The notes under the pieces were generated by a model. That model made no database searches, was not told the DNA's origin, and worked only from the letters and a program-made list of their open reading frames with translations. DNA of 64,000 bases, from assembly GCA_016744295.1 (NCBI GenBank), contig JADGEQ010000020.1, forward strand, positions 1 through 64,000. The letters are read 5' to 3'. The position numbers and the translations under genes are program-made. The stretch is from Desulfobacteraceae bacterium (GTDB lineage Bacteria; Desulfobacterota; Desulfobacteria; Desulfobacterales; Desulfobacteraceae). Positions 59,949-64,000 of this stretch are shown piece after piece (the first letter of the stretch is position 1; each line of letters begins with the position of its first letter).

Positions 59949-61619
59949 ATGGATACCAACATCGGTTTAAATGACCTGATCGGCTTAAAAGAATTGACGC
60001 TGGGACAAATTCTGGACCAGACTGTTGCAAAATTTCCCGACAACGAAGCCATTGTATACCAGGATAGAAATTTTAGATTAACCTATCGGCAATTTTCAGA
60101 GATGGTGGATGAAACTGCCAAGGGACTCATGGCCCTTGGCATAAAAAAAGGCGAAAAATTAGCCATCTGGGCAACCAATATTCCCGGCTGGGTCACCCTT
60201 CAATTTGCCACGGCCAAAATTGGTGCCGTCTTGTTAACGGTGAATACCAATTATAAGACCGCCGAGCTGGAATATTTGCTTGTCCAGTCTGAAGCAGAAA
60301 ATCTTTTTCTCATTGACAGGTTCCAGGACACGGATTATGTGAATACCGTGTACGAATTGGTGCCGGAACTCAAAACCTGTCAGAGGGGCAGCCTGTCCAG
60401 TCCTAAGTTTCCCCATCTCAAACGGGTGGGATTTTTGGGACCTGAAAAACACAGGGGCATGTATTCTGTTCCGGAAATCCGTGCGCTTTCGGTGATGGTA
60501 TCCGACGAGGCCTATGCAGATCGTCAGAAAAGTCTGAGCCCCCACGATGTGGTCAACATGCAGTATACCTCGGGTACAACCGGATTCCCCAAGGGGGTTA
60601 TGCTCACCCACTACAATATCGGAAACAATGGGTTCTGGATCGGGGAAAACCAAAAATTCACGGAGAACGACCGGGTTTGTCTGCCGGTTCCCCTTTTCCA
60701 TTGTTTTGGCTGCGTCTTAGGTGTTCTGGCAGCTGTCAACCACGGCAGTTGTATGGTGGTTCTGGAGGGATTTGATCCCCTGCTGGTCATGGCCTCTGTT
60801 GAGCAGGAACGCTGCACGGCCTTGTACGGTGTTCCCACCATGTTTATTGCTGTCCTGGACCATCCCATGTTTTCAAAATTTAATTTCTCCTCTTTGCGCA
60901 CCGGTATCATGGCAGGGTCCAACTGCCCGGTCCACGTCATGGAGCAGGTGATTGACCGGATGAATATGACAGATGTCACCATCTGCTATGGCCTGACCGA
61001 AGCCTCACCTGTGATGACCTATACCCGAATTGGCGATGATGTCAGGTTACGGGTGGAAACCGTTGGTCGTGCCCTTCCCCACATGGAGGTCAAGGTGGTT
61101 GATCTTGAAACCGGGGAAACGCTTCCTTCAGGGGGCCAGGGAGAGGTATGCTGCCGGGGATACAATATCATGAAGGGCTATTATAATAATCCCGATGCCA
61201 CAGCCCAGGCCATTGACCAGGATGGATGGCTCCATTCGGGAGACCTTGGCATCATGGACCAGGAAGGGAATCTGTCCATCACCGGCCGCCACAAGGACAT
61301 GATCATCCGGGCCGGGGAAAATATCTATCCCAAGGAGATCGAAGAATTTCTCTACCGCATGGATGACATAAAAGAGGTACAGGTGGCAGCTGTTCCCAGT
61401 GAAAAATATGGGGAAGAGGTAGGGGCATTCATCATTCTCAAAGACGGCGCAAAAATTGAATCCAGTGAGGTGAGTGATTTTTGCAGGGGAAAGATCAGCC
61501 GGTATAAGATTCCCCGCTATGTTCATTTTGTGGACAACTACCCCATGACCGCTTCGGGAAAAATTCAAAAATACAAGCTGACTGAAATGTCGACCCAGAT
61601 CTGGCCGGAACGGCGTTAG
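59949..61619 (+). CDS. Acyl-CoA synthetase (AMP-forming)
   Basis: Activates a carboxylic acid as its CoA thioester with ATP. The 556-residue product has the phosphate loop YTSGTTGFPKGVMLTHYN, the A5-like YGLTEASPV, the hinge GWLHSGDLGIMDQEGNLSITGR and the catalytic Lys in ASGKIQKYKL. The mid-length (GYYNNPDATAQAI) and the N-terminal LTLGQILDQTVAKFPDNEAI suggest medium- or long-chain fatty acids. The ATG at 59949 follows AAAGGAAAAAA. The preceding XRE-cupin gene probably regulates it. Confidence 0.85.
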   Translation: MDTNIGLNDLIGLKELTLGQILDQTVAKFPDNEAIVYQDRNFRLTYRQFSEMVDETAKGLMALGIKKGEKLAIWATNIPGWVTLQFATAKIGAVLLTVNTNYKTAELEYLLVQSEAENLFLIDRFQDTDYVNTVYELVPELKTCQRGSLSSPKFPHLKRVGFLGPEKHRGMYSVPEIRALSVMVSDEAYADRQKSLSPHDVVNMQYTSGTTGFPKGVMLTHYNIGNNGFWIGENQKFTENDRVCLPVPLFHCFGCVLGVLAAVNHGSCMVVLEGFDPLLVMASVEQERCTALYGVPTMFIAVLDHPMFSKFNFSSLRTGIMAGSNCPVHVMEQVIDRMNMTDVTICYGLTEASPVMTYTRIGDDVRLRVETVGRALPHMEVKVVDLETGETLPSGGQGEVCCRGYNIMKGYYNNPDATAQAIDQDGWLHSGDLGIMDQEGNLSITGRHKDMIIRAGENIYPKEIEEFLYRMDDIKEVQVAAVPSEKYGEEVGAFIILKDGAKIESSEVSDFCRGKISRYKIPRYVHFVDNYPMTASGKIQKYKLTEMSTQIWPERR

Positions 61620-61648
61620 GCAGGAGGTTTAATTAAAGATTAACAACC

Positions 61649-63313
61649 ATGAATTTTCCATCTCCAAAGGATAGGGGCAAACTGGACCCGGCAGATCCCG
61701 GGTCACAGCATCTGATCGCTGACTGGAATGCCCTGCAGCGGGTATTTATACGCCCCGAAGACGAGGGCAGCCGGCAGACCCTGGTTAAATATATGGAACA
61801 GATTTTCTTTGGACTCCATGATTTTTTGAATCAGCATGTGGGGGTCACCGAAGAGATCAGCCTGGCAGAACTGTCCCTGGCCCACACCGATACCCGGATC
61901 AACAAAGAACCCTTGAAAAAACTGGCCGATGTGATTGAAGACATTATCCAGGAGATCGCTCCCCGGGCGGTCAATGTGGCATCCCCCTATTTTGTGGGAC
62001 ATATGACCGCGGCCATCCCCTTTTTCATGGTCCATCTCAAGGCAATTACCGCGGCATTGAACCAGAATGTGATCAAGCTTGAGACCTCAAAAATACTCTC
62101 TGTACTGGAGAAACAGGTTCTGGGCAAAATGCATCGGATGATTTACAAACGCGAGCAAGCCTTTTATGATGCCCATGTCCAGAATATTGAAACCTCCCTG
62201 GGCGTATTTACCACCGGCGGCACCACTGCCAATATAACGGCATTGTGGGTGGCCCGGAACCTGGCCCTTTCGCCCACAGGACCTTTTGCAAGTGTTGAAC
62301 AGGACGGAATATTTGCAGCCCTCAAAGCCCATGGGTTGGAGCGAATGGTGGTCCTGGTTTCCAGTCGGGGCCACTTTTCCCTGAAAAAGGCCGGGGGCAT
62401 CCTGGGAATAGGGAACCAAAATATCATCTCCATTGATGAGGATGAAAATCGCAGTATTGACCTTAAAAAACTTGAACAGACCATCCAGGCATTTAAGATC
62501 GAAGGAAAAACACGGATCCTGGCCATTGTCGGAATTGCCGGGGCCACGGAAACCGGCATCATTGATCCCCTGCCCCAATTGGCCGATATCTGCCGGGACC
62601 ACAACATTCACTTTCATGTGGATGCCGCCTGGGGAGGACCGGTACTCCTGTCTGAAAAATATGCCCCGCTTCTGGAAGGGATCCAGCGGGCCGACTCGGT
62701 GACCATTGACTGCCACAAACAATTTTACATGCCCATGACCGCCGGAATGGTTTATTTTAAAGATCCCGAAGCCCTGGACCAGATTGTCTACCATGCCAGG
62801 TATATCAATCGGAAAGGCTCGGTGGACCTTGGCATCAAAACATTGGAAGGATCCAGGGAAGCAAATTCCCTGATCCTGGACTCTGCCCTGAAAATTATGG
62901 GGTCAAGGGGATATGGTTTGATGATCGACCACGGCATTGAAACGGCCAGGGGATTTGCCCGAAAAATAGATGCCCGCCCCCTGTTCCAGTTGGTCACCCG
63001 GCCCTGCCTGAACATCCTGACCTACAGGGTGGTTCCGCTTTTTATCCGAAAACAGCTGGAGACCGCTGACAAAATGGAACAATGTCGTATCAATGCCCGG
63101 CTTGACCGGATCAACACCAACCTCCAGCGGACCCAGAGGGAGGCGGGCAAAAGCTTTGTGTCCAGAACAAGACTACGGGTAAATCCCAAGGACAGCCAGG
63201 ATGTGGTAGTGCTTCGATCGGTGATCATGAACCCCTACACCACCCCAGAAATTCTGGATGAGATTCTGGATGAACAGGAGGCTCTCCTGGCTGATATGAT
63301 CATTCCTGATTAA
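61649..63313 (+). CDS. panP: PLP-dependent aspartate 1-decarboxylase-like (PanP family)
   Basis: A 554-residue group II PLP decarboxylase close to PanP, which makes beta-alanine for pantothenate. Family-wide stretches are SPYFVGHMTAAIPFFMVHL, ALNQNVIKLETSKILSVLE, GVFTTGGTTANITALWVARN, FHVDAAWGGPVLLS, the PLP Lys in IDCHKQFYMPMTAGMVYF and SFVSRTRLRVNPK near the end. The AGGAGG at 61621 is 22 bases before the ATG at 61649, too far to be ideal, and no better start is visible in frame. It follows the acyl-CoA ligase by 29 bases, so both may share a transcript. Confidence 0.72.
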   Translation: MNFPSPKDRGKLDPADPGSQHLIADWNALQRVFIRPEDEGSRQTLVKYMEQIFFGLHDFLNQHVGVTEEISLAELSLAHTDTRINKEPLKKLADVIEDIIQEIAPRAVNVASPYFVGHMTAAIPFFMVHLKAITAALNQNVIKLETSKILSVLEKQVLGKMHRMIYKREQAFYDAHVQNIETSLGVFTTGGTTANITALWVARNLALSPTGPFASVEQDGIFAALKAHGLERMVVLVSSRGHFSLKKAGGILGIGNQNIISIDEDENRSIDLKKLEQTIQAFKIEGKTRILAIVGIAGATETGIIDPLPQLADICRDHNIHFHVDAAWGGPVLLSEKYAPLLEGIQRADSVTIDCHKQFYMPMTAGMVYFKDPEALDQIVYHARYINRKGSVDLGIKTLEGSREANSLILDSALKIMGSRGYGLMIDHGIETARGFARKIDARPLFQLVTRPCLNILTYRVVPLFIRKQLETADKMEQCRINARLDRINTNLQRTQREAGKSFVSRTRLRVNPKDSQDVVVLRSVIMNPYTTPEILDEILDEQEALLADMIIPD

Positions 63314-63553
63314 AAGACCCCTTTGGAAAAGAAATTTTGTCATAACAGTTTTTCAAAATTGGACCTTATGGATATGGGGTTCCACCGGTTAGGCTAAATT
63401 TTGAAAATCTATGATTTTAACGATCAAATCGGTTTTATATGATTTTAAAAAAACGATAAGACTCGGTTCGGTGGACTATGGTCTTTTTCTCTATGACTAT
63501 ACATTTACCAGCCTAGGTTGACGCTTTCGCCTTAACAAAACAGGAGGTTTTAT
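63314..63553 (+). other. Leader region of the yhhQ-like gene
   Basis: 240 bases of non-coding sequence. Two imperfect stem-loops can be drawn, one of them around GTTGA...TTAAC at 63517-63535 just before the ribosome binding site. A preQ1-type riboswitch would be expected before such a transporter gene, but the aptamer consensus is not clear by eye. Confidence 0.35.
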
Positions 63554-64000
63554 ATGAACGAAGCTTTATGGCTTGCCATGCTGCTGGTCAATTTTTTGAT
63601 GATTCTTTTTTTCTTTCGCCTGTTCGGCAGAACAGGACTCTTTATCTGGGTACCCATTGCCTGTATCGTTGCCAATATTCAGGTGGTTAAGCTGGTGGAC
63701 CTGTTTGGTATTTCTGCTACCCTGGGAAATATTGTGTATGCCTCTTCTTTTCTTGTTACGGACATACTTTCGGAGATCTATGGGAAAAAAGAGGCTGTCA
63801 GGGCTGTAAAGGCGGGTTTTCTCTCTTTGCTCTCCATGACAATCCTCATGTTCCTTGCCTTGAAATTTATACCATCTTCAGATGATTTTGCTCAGTCCAG
63901 CCTTGCAACTATTTTTTCCATCATGCCGAGAATCGCAGGAGCAAGCCTCCTGGCCTATCTTGTGTCCATGTTTCATGATGTATGGGCCTATAATTTTTGG
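63554..64000 (+). CDS. yhhQ: Queuosine precursor transporter, YhhQ/VUT family (partial)
   Basis: First 149 codons of a membrane protein cut by the window end. WVPIACIVANIQVVKLVDLFG, IVYASSFLVTDILSEIYGKKEAVRAV and LLAYLVSMFHDVWAY are family hallmarks of YhhQ-type preQ0/preQ1 transporters. AGGAGG lies 6 bases before the ATG at 63554. The gene continues beyond 64000. Confidence 0.85.
   Translation, partial: MNEALWLAMLLVNFLMILFFFRLFGRTGLFIWVPIACIVANIQVVKLVDLFGISATLGNIVYASSFLVTDILSEIYGKKEAVRAVKAGFLSLLSMTILMFLALKFIPSSDDFAQSSLATIFSIMPRIAGASLLAYLVSMFHDVWAYNFW

Noticed and set aside
1..64000. Search for tRNA, rRNA, CRISPR arrays, insertion sequences and phage genes
   Set aside because: Read by eye on both strands; no T-loop signatures, no spaced direct repeats of array type, no transposase or integrase sequence.

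Overview
The window reads as the chromosome of a strictly anaerobic deltaproteobacterium, most likely a sulfate reducer of the Desulfobacterales. This is inferred from a periplasmic-type cobalt chelatase CbiK, the oxygen-independent cobalamin pathway, a class I hybrid-cluster protein, a tungsten-type aldehyde:ferredoxin oxidoreductase, a TAXI-type TRAP transporter and many ferredoxin or siroheme proteins. No rRNA, tRNA, CRISPR array, insertion sequence or phage gene was found. Genes are tightly packed, with many 4-base ATGA overlaps and mostly good ribosome binding sites. || Layout. 1-15.6 kb is a cobalamin region. Three cobalamin riboswitches serve three transcripts: cbiK (+), a cobO adenosyltransferase (-), and a long + operon, btuC-btuD-btuF-cbiL-(membrane gate protein)-cbiET-cbiF-cbiG-cbiH-cobO2-cbiP. 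A DUF503 gene and a FetAB-like metal exporter pair lie between the riboswitches. cbiA, cbiB, cbiC, cbiD, cbiJ and the lower-ligand genes are absent from this window. 15.7-21.8 kb holds a FapA/DUF342 protein with GspE-N-like repeats, a small MoaD/ThiS-like protein, a NarX/NarL-type two-component pair and a MarR regulator. 22-28 kb holds a TAXI-TRAP transporter, a QueG-like iron-sulfur protein, a carboxymuconolactone decarboxylase-like protein, a divergent LysR regulator and a TruA-like enzyme. || 28.4-33.3 kb is a nitrosative-stress-like cluster on the - strand: Hcp, a zinc-ribbon/HD protein, an iron-sulfur protein and a siroheme-type reductase. A Crp/Fnr regulator faces it and has no conventional start codon. 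33.6-35.3 kb is an AOR-family oxidoreductase. 35.4-39.7 kb holds small accessory genes: SRPBCC, YgjV, XRE/DUF2975, radical SAM, a membrane protein and YheU. || 39.7-42.2 kb is an XRE-cupin regulator in an operon with leuC/leuD-type hydratase genes, preceded by a long inverted repeat. 42.3-50 kb carries an IMPACT protein, an HD-GYP protein, a GntR regulator, a cysteine desulfurase-like gene with a purine nucleoside phosphorylase, and a hybrid histidine kinase. 50.2-58.5 kb is mostly housekeeping: DHH phosphoesterase, thioesterase, DUF77, a 1119-residue zinc ribbon-cyclase-ATPase-TPR protein, a SpoU methyltransferase, nadE, a TSUP exporter and a ProX deacylase. 58.6-64 kb has a small hypothetical gene, the remnant of a periplasmic sensor, an XRE-cupin/acyl-CoA ligase/PanP-like decarboxylase run, and the start of a YhhQ-type queuosine precursor transporter cut by the window end. 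|| Strongest leads: (1) the hcp/HD/ferredoxin/siroheme cluster with its regulator lacking a start codon; (2) the unassigned gate-type membrane protein locked into the cobalamin operon; (3) the FapA protein carrying repeated GspE-N-like modules; (4) the autoregulated-looking XRE-cupin/leuCD operon. All functions are read from sequence motifs and gene context; no database search was possible.
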